Positions 42,926-51,227 of a stretch of 64,000 nt of DNA are shown here, in pieces. Each line of letters opens with the position of its first letter. Position 1 is the first letter of the stretch. The DNA is from Fenollaria massiliensis (GTDB lineage Bacteria; Bacillota; Clostridia; Tissierellales; Peptoniphilaceae). The notes under the pieces are model-generated. The model searched no databases and was not told the DNA's origin. It saw nothing but the letters and a program-made list of their open reading frames with translations. The position numbers were made by a program, and so were the translations under genes. Where the stretch lies: positions 172,493-236,492 of the forward strand of contig NZ_HG326226.1 of the NCBI RefSeq assembly GCF_000312505.2, read 5' to 3'.

Positions 42926-42954
42926 TTGCTTTTTATAAAAATATATTGTATAAT
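42926..42954 (+). promoter_or_regulatory. Promoter of the flavodoxin gene
   Basis: TTGCTT (42926-42931), 17 bases, TATAAT (42949-42954). Confidence 0.65.
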
Positions 42955-42961
42955 GAATTCA

Positions 42962-42977
42962 GTTAGCAATGACTAAC
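42962..42977 (+). promoter_or_regulatory. Palindromic operator before flavodoxin
   Basis: GTTAGCAATGACTAAC is a 5-6-5 inverted repeat at the probable transcription start, just before the AAAGGAGG site. The TTAG-n6-CTAA outline recalls DtxR/IdeR-type iron boxes, and flavodoxins are often iron-repressed, but the regulator is not identified here. Confidence 0.5.
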
Positions 42978-42992
42978 AAAAGGAGGTTTTTT

Positions 42993-43412
42993 ATGAAAGC
43001 AAGCGTAATATACTGGTCAGGCACAGGTAACACAGAAGCCATGGCAAATGAAATCGCTGCAAAGCTAAAAGAGCTTGGAGCAGATACAAAGCTTGTATCA
43101 GTAGAAGAAGCAAGCCTTGATGATGCGAAAGAGGCAGAACTTCTAGCACTTGGATGCCCAGCTATGGGAGCAGAAGAACTTGAAGAGGACTATTTCAGAC
43201 CGTACTTTGATAGCATTAAAGACATAATCAAAGACAAAAAGGTTGCCATCTTCGGTTCATACGAGTGGAACAGTGGAGAGTGGATGGATCTTTGGAAAAA
43301 TGAATGCGCTGATAGCGGCATATCAGTTGTAGACGCACTTATCGCATACGACCATCCAGATGCAGAAGCACTAGCAAAGTGTAGAGAGCTAGCAGAAAAA
43401 TTAATGAATTAA
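42993..43412 (+). CDS. Flavodoxin
   Basis: A 139-residue short-chain flavodoxin, an FMN electron carrier. YWSGTGNTEAMANEIA is the phosphate-binding loop; GCPAMGAEELEEDYFRPY and GSYEWNSGEWMDLW frame the isoalloxazine ring. ATG 42993 follows AAAGGAGG; an in-frame ATG eight codons earlier lies inside the operator and is rejected. It may serve the radical SAM enzyme encoded before it, but it has its own promoter. Confidence 0.94.
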   Translation: MKASVIYWSGTGNTEAMANEIAAKLKELGADTKLVSVEEASLDDAKEAELLALGCPAMGAEELEEDYFRPYFDSIKDIIKDKKVAIFGSYEWNSGEWMDLWKNECADSGISVVDALIAYDHPDAEALAKCRELAEKLMN

Positions 43413-43460
43413 TTATCAAGGAGTGCTAAGCCCCCTTGGCGCCCCTTGTACATATATAAA

Positions 43461-43484
43461 AAAACTGCCCACCAAGGCAGTTTT
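43461..43484. terminator. Bidirectional terminator between flavodoxin and ZIP genes
   Basis: AAAACTGCC (43461-43469) pairs perfectly with GGCAGTTTT (43476-43484) with A/T tracts on both sides; it lies between convergent genes. Confidence 0.8.
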
Positions 43485-43507
43485 AATATTTAATGAGTTT
43501 TAAAATA

Positions 43508-44281
43508 TTATCCTAATAAAATATCAAGAACCATCATTATGACAAAACCAAAGATGATACCATAAGTCGCTTCACGCTCATAGCCCTTCGAGTGCGTTTC
43601 AGGAATTATTTCATCACAGATAACGAAAAGCATAGCGCCCGCAGCCGAAGCAAGCACAACAGGTAGAACAGGCTTAAAAATATTAACAAGGCCAAAGCCA
43701 AGCACAGCGCCCACAGGCTCAACTAGTCCAGTTAGAGCCGCCACGATGAAAGCGTATCTCACAGAGTACTTTTCACGCATAAGACTTAAGGCAACAGCTA
43801 GACCCTCAGGCATATTTTGAATGCCGATACCAAGAGCAAGTGCAAGACCATCGCCAATGTTTTCAGTACCAAAGCCAACGCCAGTAGCCATACCTTCAGG
43901 GAAATTGTGAATAGTGATAGCTATGATAAATAGCCAGATTTGGCTAAGAGATGACGAGACACCCTCGCGCCTTTTGTCAATAAGATGCTCATGCGGAGAG
44001 AATTTATCAATCATATCAATGATAAAAGCCCCCAAAATAATTCCAGCCGAAGTGATCATAACCGCCTTGAAGTCACCACCGCCATATTCAATCGATGGCA
44101 TAACAAGCGAGAAGCAAGTCGCCGACAGCATTATACCAGCTGCAAAGCCAAGCATAACGTCAAGAAGCTTTTGCGAAACATTTTTCGTAAAAAACACAGG
44201 GACAGCGCCTAAAGCAGTCATTAGACCCGGAAAAACGAGTCCGATAGCTATGATGGTCTCCCTAGTAAAATATTTATCCAT
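43508..44281 (-). CDS. ZIP-family metal transporter
   Basis: A 257-residue membrane protein with about eight segments. The metal path motifs ITIHNFPEGMATGVGFG and GIGIQNMPEGLAVAL are the paired H-N-x-P-E-G and N-x-P-E-G signatures of ZIP zinc/iron transporters. ATG at 44281 follows AAGGAGAT on the minus strand; the frame's further 20 codons are not used. Zinc import is the usual role. Confidence 0.92.
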   Translation of the reverse strand: MDKYFTRETIIAIGLVFPGLMTALGAVPVFFTKNVSQKLLDVMLGFAAGIMLSATCFSLVMPSIEYGGGDFKAVMITSAGIILGAFIIDMIDKFSPHEHLIDKRREGVSSSLSQIWLFIIAITIHNFPEGMATGVGFGTENIGDGLALALGIGIQNMPEGLAVALSLMREKYSVRYAFIVAALTGLVEPVGAVLGFGLVNIFKPVLPVVLASAAGAMLFVICDEIIPETHSKGYEREATYGIIFGFVIMMVLDILLG

Positions 44282-44312
44282 TACATATCTCCTTTTCAAT
44301 AAATATAAAAAG

Positions 44313-44341
44313 ATTATATTATATAGGCATTTAAAAGTCAA
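44313..44341 (-). promoter_or_regulatory. Promoter of the ZIP gene
   Basis: On the minus strand TTGACT (44341-44336), 17 bases, TATAAT (44318-44313). Confidence 0.7.
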
Positions 44342-44378
44342 GAAAAGGGTATAATGTAAAAGTGAAGGAGTTGATCAA

Positions 44379-44912
44379 ATGTATTATATAGATACACTTA
44401 TGAGAGAGCACGAGTACATAATTAAGCTCACAGACCATATATTAGCCGTTTCAAAAGAAATTTTACATGGCAATGTCAATGCAAGTGCCATAAAAACCAT
44501 AACAGATGTGATTAAAAATTATGCCGATGGGTATCATCATAAAAAAGAAGAGGATTTAGTTTTTAAAGCCATGCTTGACAATCTTGGCGAGCTAGCAGAA
44601 AAACTTGTTACAAGCGGCATGTTAGTTGAGCATGACCTAGCTCGCTACGAACGAATGATGATAGAATTAAGTTTAGAAAATTATGAAAAAGATCATACAG
44701 ACGAGGCACGCCTTGAACTTATCGGTCATCTTATGAGTTATCGCTCACTATTAATTCGTCATGCAGATAAAGAAAATAAAGTCGTTTATCCATTCGCCAT
44801 GAAAAATCTTCCAGAAGAAATTCAAAAACATTTAGACGAAGAAACAAAAGTCTTTGAAGAAGAAAATAAAGAACAAAGAGACAAGTATATAGAAATAATA
44901 AATAAATTCTAA
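44379..44912 (+). CDS. Hemerythrin-domain protein
   Basis: A 177-residue four-helix di-iron protein. Ligand-type residues are visible in MREHEYIIKLTDHIL, YHHKKEEDLVF, LVEHDLARYERMM and RHADKENKVVYPFA. Such proteins bind oxygen or protect iron centres from oxygen or NO. It is divergent from the ZIP gene, with TATAAT at 44350-44355 and GAAGGAG upstream. Confidence 0.88.
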   Translation: MYYIDTLMREHEYIIKLTDHILAVSKEILHGNVNASAIKTITDVIKNYADGYHHKKEEDLVFKAMLDNLGELAEKLVTSGMLVEHDLARYERMMIELSLENYEKDHTDEARLELIGHLMSYRSLLIRHADKENKVVYPFAMKNLPEEIQKHLDEETKVFEEENKEQRDKYIEIINKF

Positions 44913-44953
44913 TTATGACAAAATTGTTAAAATTTTAATACATTAAATCAAAG

Positions 44954-44992
44954 ACGCTACTTAATAAGCCTATAGCTTATGAGTAGCGTTTT
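44954..44992 (+). terminator. Terminator after the hemerythrin gene
   Basis: ACGCTACT (44954-44961) pairs with AGTAGCGT (44982-44989), extended inside by ATAAGC/GCTTAT, followed by TTTTCT. Confidence 0.75.
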
Positions 44993-45020
44993 CTATTATA
45001 CTTTAAAGTGTTTAAGCGCA

Positions 45021-45049
45021 TTGCAATTTAATATCATAAGTGATATAAT
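45021..45049 (+). promoter_or_regulatory. Promoter of the giant surface protein gene
   Basis: TTGCAA (45021-45026), 17 bases, TATAAT (45044-45049). A strong GGAAGGAGGGG follows before the ATG. Confidence 0.7.
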
Positions 45050-45105
45050 ACACACTATTATAATAGGGATATTATAAAATATAAAAAAGGAAGGAGGGGA
45101 GAAAA

Positions 45106-48100
45106 ATGAACAGAAAAATAAGAGTAATAATACTCACAATGGTTCTAACTGTTCTTTTGTTTGGAGGCACACGTTTGATGGCACAAAATGAAAATAATTC
45201 AGTGGACCCTCAAACAACTCCCACAATAGAAGAAAATTTAGAATCAAAAAACGAAGGTGAAGAAGGGGCATCTTCAGTTGAAGAAGGTAAAAATACTGAT
45301 ATAGATAGTAATGTAGCTAATGATGATAAAGAGACAGCTAAAACTAAAACTGAAACACCAGAAGCTAATAAAACTGAAAATACTGAAAATGCACCTAAGG
45401 CAAAGCAAAAGGAGAAAAAGACTCAAGCTAAAGAAGCTGAAAAGCCAGCTGAAACACCAGTAGAAACACCTGATGTAAAGCCAGCTGATAAAACAGCAGC
45501 AGGCAATGGTCCAGAAGATGGCGCAAAATTACAAGCAGCACCAGCAAAGGCACCAGAAGCAGTAGGTGAACTAAAAGCAGGCGAAGGCAATGGTGAAGAT
45601 GTAGATAATGGAGAACCTACTAAACCTGTAGTTGAAAAGGACCAAATTAACAAAGAGTCTGAAGATGCCTTAAGCAAAAAGAAAGCTGAAATCGAAACAG
45701 AAAAAGATCCTAACAAGAAAAAAGCTTTGGAAGCTGAATACAATAAAATGTATTTTGAAGCTATAGAAAAATCAGGAGCTGAAAAGCTTGACGATGCAAT
45801 TTTGGATCGCTTTACAGATAAATACAGAACAAAAGAGTACTATACACTTAAAGAGGAATATGAAGCTCTTAAGAAAAAAGTTGAAGAAGGCAAGATAACT
45901 CAAAAGGAAATTGATGCCTTTAACAAAAAGCTTGGAACCTTTGATCCACCACGTAAGCTAGATGATGATGAAAAAAGCGCTTTAGAAAAGCTTGGAAAAG
46001 CACCTAACTTTACGCGCGATCTTCCATCAATCCCTGTTAATAATACAAAAGACGCTAAAGATATTTTTGAAAATTACAAAAATGCTAAGGCGGCTTTAGA
46101 AAAAGTTCTTGATGCTGAAAACACAGACGGAAAATCGGCTGATTTTAACAAATTGTTAGATGATTTCAATAAGGCTAAAAATGCTTTAGATAACGCATTA
46201 AGTAAAGGTGAAATTCAACCATATTATACTGATCATGATACTACTGAATTAAGGCTATATAATATAGACGGATCTGGCAAGATGCCTGAAGAGCTTAAAC
46301 AAGGCACATACTATATTCCAGATGGAACAGCACTTGACTTATTAGTTCAAGTAAATAAGGATAAAACAAAGGAATTTACTTTCACTATTAGCGCTGTGGG
46401 CCAAAAAGGCGTAGAAATTTCTAAAGAATATTTATCAAATCTGGCTTTCTTAAATGGTGAGCCTGTTGAACTTGTAAACAAGGGCGATGGGACTTACACA
46501 TTTACAACAAAGGCTGGTACAAACTTTGGTGTAGCGCAAATTAGATTTAATATGCCAGGCTTTAGAGCAGCCTTTCACAAGGGTTTTACAGTTACTATGT
46601 CTTCAAATGAAGAAGGAGCAAAAGATGTCAAAAAAACATTCTTAATAACTAAAAAAGGTTATGAAGATTATGCTGACTTAAGTGGTATTGGAACTAAGGA
46701 CAAAGAGCATCCACAAGAAAATGTAGATGCTGGTCCAACAGATAACGGCATAGTAAAAGAAGATACTAAAGAAGCATTTGACTTCTACACACTTTTAAAA
46801 AAATCAAATGCCTACATTGACAAAGTTCTAGTTAACTCAGCCAACGGTGATGCACTTCCACTTTCATCAGTGGACATCACAATCACAATTCCTGACTATA
46901 ATGGCAAGTTTGCAGAATATCTTTATGAATCAGGATTAAAGTATCATAAAAATGTCGATGGAACATACACTTTAAAACTTGATACAAAAACATTTACAAG
47001 TAATTCGAAATTTAAAGTTGAAGATGGTAAGCTGTTTTATGATAAAAAAGAACTTACAAATGAAAACATCAAAGAAGCTTTAAAGAATTCTATACTAGAA
47101 GGAAAAGATAGTAAAAAGTATATTGATGCTGATGGAAATGAATATGATGTAGTTGACAAAAATATTCTTGAAGGCTCAGACTATAAAGTACAAGATAATA
47201 AACTTTATAAAAAAGAAGATGGTAACTATAAAGAACTTGGAAGCTTTAAAGACAACAAGTTAACTGTAGGTAAACTAACTTATGAGTTACGTGGAAACAC
47301 TTTATTATCTTACAAAGATGCCAGAACTGTCTATGAAGGCAATGTTACAAACGAAGGCAAAGGTACAGATGAAAAGGCAGCTGAAAACGTAAGCGAAACT
47401 TATAAAGGCAAGCAAGTTATTGTTAAAGACGGAGACAAGGAGTCTTATGGCGGAACCATAGTAGAAGATAAAATCTTTAAGACTGAGGGCGATAAAGAAT
47501 ATTACTTTAATGAACAAGACAAAGAAGAAAATAAAGATAAATATTACACAGCAACCACAGCTTTGATTTCCACTGAGGGTAAGAAGCAAGATTTAACCTA
47601 TAATCCTAAAGATATTGTTACAGATCCAAACACTGGCATTCAAAGAATAAAAATAAACGGCGAAACTTATCTAATTTATAAAGATAAGGATGAAACAAGA
47701 TTAGTAGGTGAAAAAGAAACTTATAAGCTTGTTACTAACGCTGTATTTAACGAAGAAGATTATATCCTAGATGGCTTAACATATAAATCAGGTCTAACAC
47801 TAATTGATAAGCTTGGCAGACCTATCAAGGATATCAAAGTAACTTATGATGGGACTAAAAAGACTTATACATTTACCAAAGAAGGTGTAAAAGAAGCTAA
47901 AACTTCAGGAGAAGGAAGCAATATAACTATCAGTGGAGATTCAAAAATCTATGTGGACAATAAAAACAAAGTTGTAGTTCCCGAAGCAGGAAAAACTTAT
48001 AATTCTATAAAAGGTAAGTACTACTACAATGGTAAAAAGTTTGTAGAAGTTGAAGATAAAGATGTAAAAGATGGTAAGTACTATACTGGCTTAACAACAA

Positions 48101-51100
48101 CAGATTTAACCAAGAAGCTTATAGAAGCTTATAAGAAAAGTGAAAAAGAAGAAGTAGTTATTGAAAAGCCAGTAAATAGATACTTTGGTGGAACTGACGC
48201 TAACAAGTACTATAAAGTGGGTGAAGATATCTACTACAAGGTAGAAGACGGTCAAGGGACTTATCTAGTTAAAGCTGATGCTACTAGCAATGCAGATATT
48301 ATCTCTGCTAACGATATTGTGAAGATAGTTCAAACACTTGGTAAAGGTAAGGAACTAGTTACAAATGAGACAAGTATCTTTGATGCAGTTCACAATGCTA
48401 AATTCAAACTTATGTTCCCAGGCTTCTTAGCAGGTAAGCATGAAGTTTATCACATAGATGCTAAAGTTGCTGCTAAGTACTTCGAACCACAAAAAGATGA
48501 TCAAGGCAACGAAATTTTAGTTGAAAAATCTATATTCAAAGATGAGAATAAAAAGGAAACTAAATTTAAAGAGTTTAGCAAGTACTTTACACTAAAGAGA
48601 AGCGATAAAGGCAATGAATTCTTTTTTAAAGATGCACCTAAGGAATTAAGCGATAAGCTTGACTATCATTTCTTTAATATTTTCTTTAGAGATGAAGATC
48701 ACAGAGAAGAAAGAGATAGTTATGTTATTGGTCTACTAGAGAAAGAAGCTAAAGGCGATTATAAAGATGAAAAACTTAAAGAAGTTAAAGATGAAACTGA
48801 AAAGAAAAAGTTAGAAAACGAAAGAGACTTCTTAAATATCTTAAAGGCTGAACTTAAGAAAATTAATCCTGATGCTGAATTCAAATATGATGAAAGCACT
48901 AATAAACTTAGAGCTGTTTACACAAAAGATGGTAAAGAAATCGAAATCACTCGTAAACTTCTTTGGGAAATTGGCTTTAACAATGAAGCGGCAACAATAT
49001 TCCCAGAAGATGGCGATGCTGAGATAGTTATCGAAGACCACAGCATGGACAACAGACTAGTGTATGATGAAATCATCGTTAATGAAGAAGAAGCTAAATG
49101 GAAAGACGCTAATGAGAAGTACCAAAATGCTAAAAAAGCTTTAGAAGCTGCTAAGAATGACAAAACAAAGACAAGCAAAGAAATTGAAGCCTTAAAAGAA
49201 GCTCTAAAAGCTGTTAACTTTGAAGGTACAGACCAATATTTCTATATCGATAAAATCAAAGACATTAGATTTGGTGTTAATCCAAACTTTGTTGAAGGAC
49301 GTTTCATTCCATTAGGCAAAGATTTTGTCTTAACTAGCAAAGAGATTATCGAAGCGCTTAAAAATACTGAAAAGATGAAACAAATTAATGCTAGTGACTC
49401 AAGCAGCGGATACTATATATATGAAAAGAATGAACAAGATATAACTAAGTCTAAGTACTATATCCAAAAAGGCGATACTAAATTTGAGTTGACACGTGAT
49501 GAAGTCAAGGGACAAATTAAGATTAAAGTCTTAGATGCTTTCTACAAAAAAGCTGACCAAAATAGTAAAAACAAATTCTACAGCCCAGTACAAAAAGCTT
49601 ATGAAGACAAGATGAAAGCAGTTGATGAACAACTTGAAAAACTCGATTCAAGTAATGTTGATACGTTTAAAAAAACTTTTGATGGACTTCTTAAAGCGGT
49701 TCATACTGAAGATACAGAATGCTATGGCATCATTAACAAAAAACTTAACGAAATAATGGAAAAAGTAGAAAAGCTAAAAGTTAATGATGATGAGACTAAT
49801 GTTAAAGCTGAACTAGAAAGAATTAAAAAGCAATTACAAGAAGATATTCCTAAGCTAAAACTTCAATATCTTGATACAAGCAAAGGAACTTATAAGAACG
49901 ATGATATGCGTTTTAACGCTATCCGTATAGCTTTAAATCCACACCTAAAGATAGGTGGAGCTATGGATGAAACCAAGACTAAAAAGTTTGGTATCACATC
50001 AGTTATAGTTCCAGATATTGACATTCCATATACAGATGAATTTGGCAAGGCTATTACAAACAAAGACATGTATGTAAAGGCAGAAGTTGAAAAGTTCTTA
50101 AATGATGATACTAATAAAATGTATAAGGATTATCTAAATAATGAAGAACTTTTCAGGGAAGTAATGAAAAAAGCTTATGAAAAAGTTAACGCTATGGAAA
50201 AAGCTCATAAAAAAGCTAATCCTGAGGATCAAGAGCTATTTAAGAATCTTGTAACTATTAGCGATGGCACATTTAGCTTAGAAAAATTCACTATTACCAA
50301 AGGCAAAGACCTTAAGTATAAAGACTTAGCTGTTAATGACAAAGAAAGCATAAAGGACAGCAATGGCAAGACTATCAATCCGTGGTATATTGGTGAAGGC
50401 AAAGACGCTAAAAAATTAAGTGAAAAAGTTCCTGGCGAACTAAAAAACAGTAAAGAATATAAAGAAGCTGAAGAAAGTTCTATAGACTTGGCTGCTTATT
50501 ATATGTCAAACAAAGGCTACGACAGAGCTATGTATTACAACAATGCTATTTACAAATTCGACAAAGAAGTACAAAGCGCTGGTATCTTTGAAAACAAAGA
50601 TGATTGGAAGTCAAAGATGTGTTATTCGGGCATTATTGGTAAGTGTCTTGAAGATGCAGGCAACAAAAATACAAAAAAACCTTATGGCGATGACAAGAAT
50701 TTTGGCAGCGTAGAAAAAACTAAGAAAGGTTTTGAATTAACTTACACACCAACTAAGAAGGAACCTGATAAAGAAAATCCAAAGGTTGACAAAAAGACTG
50801 AAGGTAAAGATAAAATTGACCTATCTAAAAAAGAAGGCAACAAAACAGTTGACTTTACAATTTCAGTTACTGTTGACAAGAAAAACTTAGACCAAAAGAA
50901 ATACGAGCAAGCTTTAGATCCAAAGAATACAGAAAAAATTAATGAAAGTGATTATCAAAATAAGTTCTATATATATAAGAACGCTTTAATCATGGACATT
51001 TTACCGGACGTATTTAAGCTTACAGCTGAATCAAGTATAGAAATGACAATTGATGAAAAAGCTTTAAAGGCTAATGATGCAAATGCTAATCTTAACTTTG

Positions 51101-51225
51101 CTGATTTTAGGAATAAAATTAAATACTTCTATACAGATGATGTTCTTAAATATTTAGAAGAGCTTGGAAAGACTGACAAAGAAAAAGCTGAAGTGCTTAA
51201 AAAAGCTTTAGATAGTAAAAAGTAA
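45106..51225 (+). CDS. Giant cell-wall surface protein, N-terminal part (frameshifted)
   Basis: 2039 residues. A signal peptide covers about residues 1 to 26 (VIILTMVLTVLLFGGTRLMAQ). Residues about 30 to 175 are a low-complexity stalk rich in E, K, T, P and A. Then comes a long Lys/Glu-rich extracellular region with helical stretches (EIETEKDPNKKKALEAEYNK) and many short YYxG/DGxYY repeats, without a domain I can name. It lacks a wall anchor: the frame stops at TAA 51223. The next frame continues the protein and carries the anchor, so this is the N-terminal part of one gene broken by one base in an A-run at 51217-51221. Confidence 0.85.
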   Translation: MNRKIRVIILTMVLTVLLFGGTRLMAQNENNSVDPQTTPTIEENLESKNEGEEGASSVEEGKNTDIDSNVANDDKETAKTKTETPEANKTENTENAPKAKQKEKKTQAKEAEKPAETPVETPDVKPADKTAAGNGPEDGAKLQAAPAKAPEAVGELKAGEGNGEDVDNGEPTKPVVEKDQINKESEDALSKKKAEIETEKDPNKKKALEAEYNKMYFEAIEKSGAEKLDDAILDRFTDKYRTKEYYTLKEEYEALKKKVEEGKITQKEIDAFNKKLGTFDPPRKLDDDEKSALEKLGKAPNFTRDLPSIPVNNTKDAKDIFENYKNAKAALEKVLDAENTDGKSADFNKLLDDFNKAKNALDNALSKGEIQPYYTDHDTTELRLYNIDGSGKMPEELKQGTYYIPDGTALDLLVQVNKDKTKEFTFTISAVGQKGVEISKEYLSNLAFLNGEPVELVNKGDGTYTFTTKAGTNFGVAQIRFNMPGFRAAFHKGFTVTMSSNEEGAKDVKKTFLITKKGYEDYADLSGIGTKDKEHPQENVDAGPTDNGIVKEDTKEAFDFYTLLKKSNAYIDKVLVNSANGDALPLSSVDITITIPDYNGKFAEYLYESGLKYHKNVDGTYTLKLDTKTFTSNSKFKVEDGKLFYDKKELTNENIKEALKNSILEGKDSKKYIDADGNEYDVVDKNILEGSDYKVQDNKLYKKEDGNYKELGSFKDNKLTVGKLTYELRGNTLLSYKDARTVYEGNVTNEGKGTDEKAAENVSETYKGKQVIVKDGDKESYGGTIVEDKIFKTEGDKEYYFNEQDKEENKDKYYTATTALISTEGKKQDLTYNPKDIVTDPNTGIQRIKINGETYLIYKDKDETRLVGEKETYKLVTNAVFNEEDYILDGLTYKSGLTLIDKLGRPIKDIKVTYDGTKKTYTFTKEGVKEAKTSGEGSNITISGDSKIYVDNKNKVVVPEAGKTYNSIKGKYYYNGKKFVEVEDKDVKDGKYYTGLTTTDLTKKLIEAYKKSEKEEVVIEKPVNRYFGGTDANKYYKVGEDIYYKVEDGQGTYLVKADATSNADIISANDIVKIVQTLGKGKELVTNETSIFDAVHNAKFKLMFPGFLAGKHEVYHIDAKVAAKYFEPQKDDQGNEILVEKSIFKDENKKETKFKEFSKYFTLKRSDKGNEFFFKDAPKELSDKLDYHFFNIFFRDEDHREERDSYVIGLLEKEAKGDYKDEKLKEVKDETEKKKLENERDFLNILKAELKKINPDAEFKYDESTNKLRAVYTKDGKEIEITRKLLWEIGFNNEAATIFPEDGDAEIVIEDHSMDNRLVYDEIIVNEEEAKWKDANEKYQNAKKALEAAKNDKTKTSKEIEALKEALKAVNFEGTDQYFYIDKIKDIRFGVNPNFVEGRFIPLGKDFVLTSKEIIEALKNTEKMKQINASDSSSGYYIYEKNEQDITKSKYYIQKGDTKFELTRDEVKGQIKIKVLDAFYKKADQNSKNKFYSPVQKAYEDKMKAVDEQLEKLDSSNVDTFKKTFDGLLKAVHTEDTECYGIINKKLNEIMEKVEKLKVNDDETNVKAELERIKKQLQEDIPKLKLQYLDTSKGTYKNDDMRFNAIRIALNPHLKIGGAMDETKTKKFGITSVIVPDIDIPYTDEFGKAITNKDMYVKAEVEKFLNDDTNKMYKDYLNNEELFREVMKKAYEKVNAMEKAHKKANPEDQELFKNLVTISDGTFSLEKFTITKGKDLKYKDLAVNDKESIKDSNGKTINPWYIGEGKDAKKLSEKVPGELKNSKEYKEAEESSIDLAAYYMSNKGYDRAMYYNNAIYKFDKEVQSAGIFENKDDWKSKMCYSGIIGKCLEDAGNKNTKKPYGDDKNFGSVEKTKKGFELTYTPTKKEPDKENPKVDKKTEGKDKIDLSKKEGNKTVDFTISVTVDKKNLDQKKYEQALDPKNTEKINESDYQNKFYIYKNALIMDILPDVFKLTAESSIEMTIDEKALKANDANANLNFADFRNKIKYFYTDDVLKYLEELGKTDKEKAEVLKKALDSKK

Positions 51226-51227
51226 CT
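51214..51227 (+). other. Frameshift site in the giant surface gene
   Basis: Sequence AGTAAAAAGTAACT. With the five A present the frame reads Lys-Lys-stop. With one extra A it reads on as Lys-Lys-Val-Thr-Gly-Lys-Gln-Gln and joins the second part without a gap (a -1 shift of the ribosome would give the same product). Confidence 0.75.

Noticed and set aside
42969..42992. Earlier ATG for flavodoxin (eight codons upstream)
   Set aside because: It lies inside the palindromic operator and before the AAAGGAGG site, which is spaced for the ATG at 42993.
43414..43450. CAAGG...CCTTG sequence after flavodoxin as a repeat or RNA
   Set aside because: The pairing arms are only five bases and the inner sequence does not fold well; the real terminator lies just after it.
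45423..49178. Several minus-strand open frames under the giant surface gene
   Set aside because: They are shadows of a long, Lys/Glu-rich coding strand, lack ribosome-binding sites and have no family features.
51214..51225. Classical A AAA AAG slippery heptamer for programmed -1 frameshifting
   Set aside because: In the reading frame the base before AAA AAG is T, so the heptamer is T AAA AAG and the P-site tRNA would re-pair with TAA. I see no clear stimulatory structure. Slippage is not excluded, but the canonical signal is absent.
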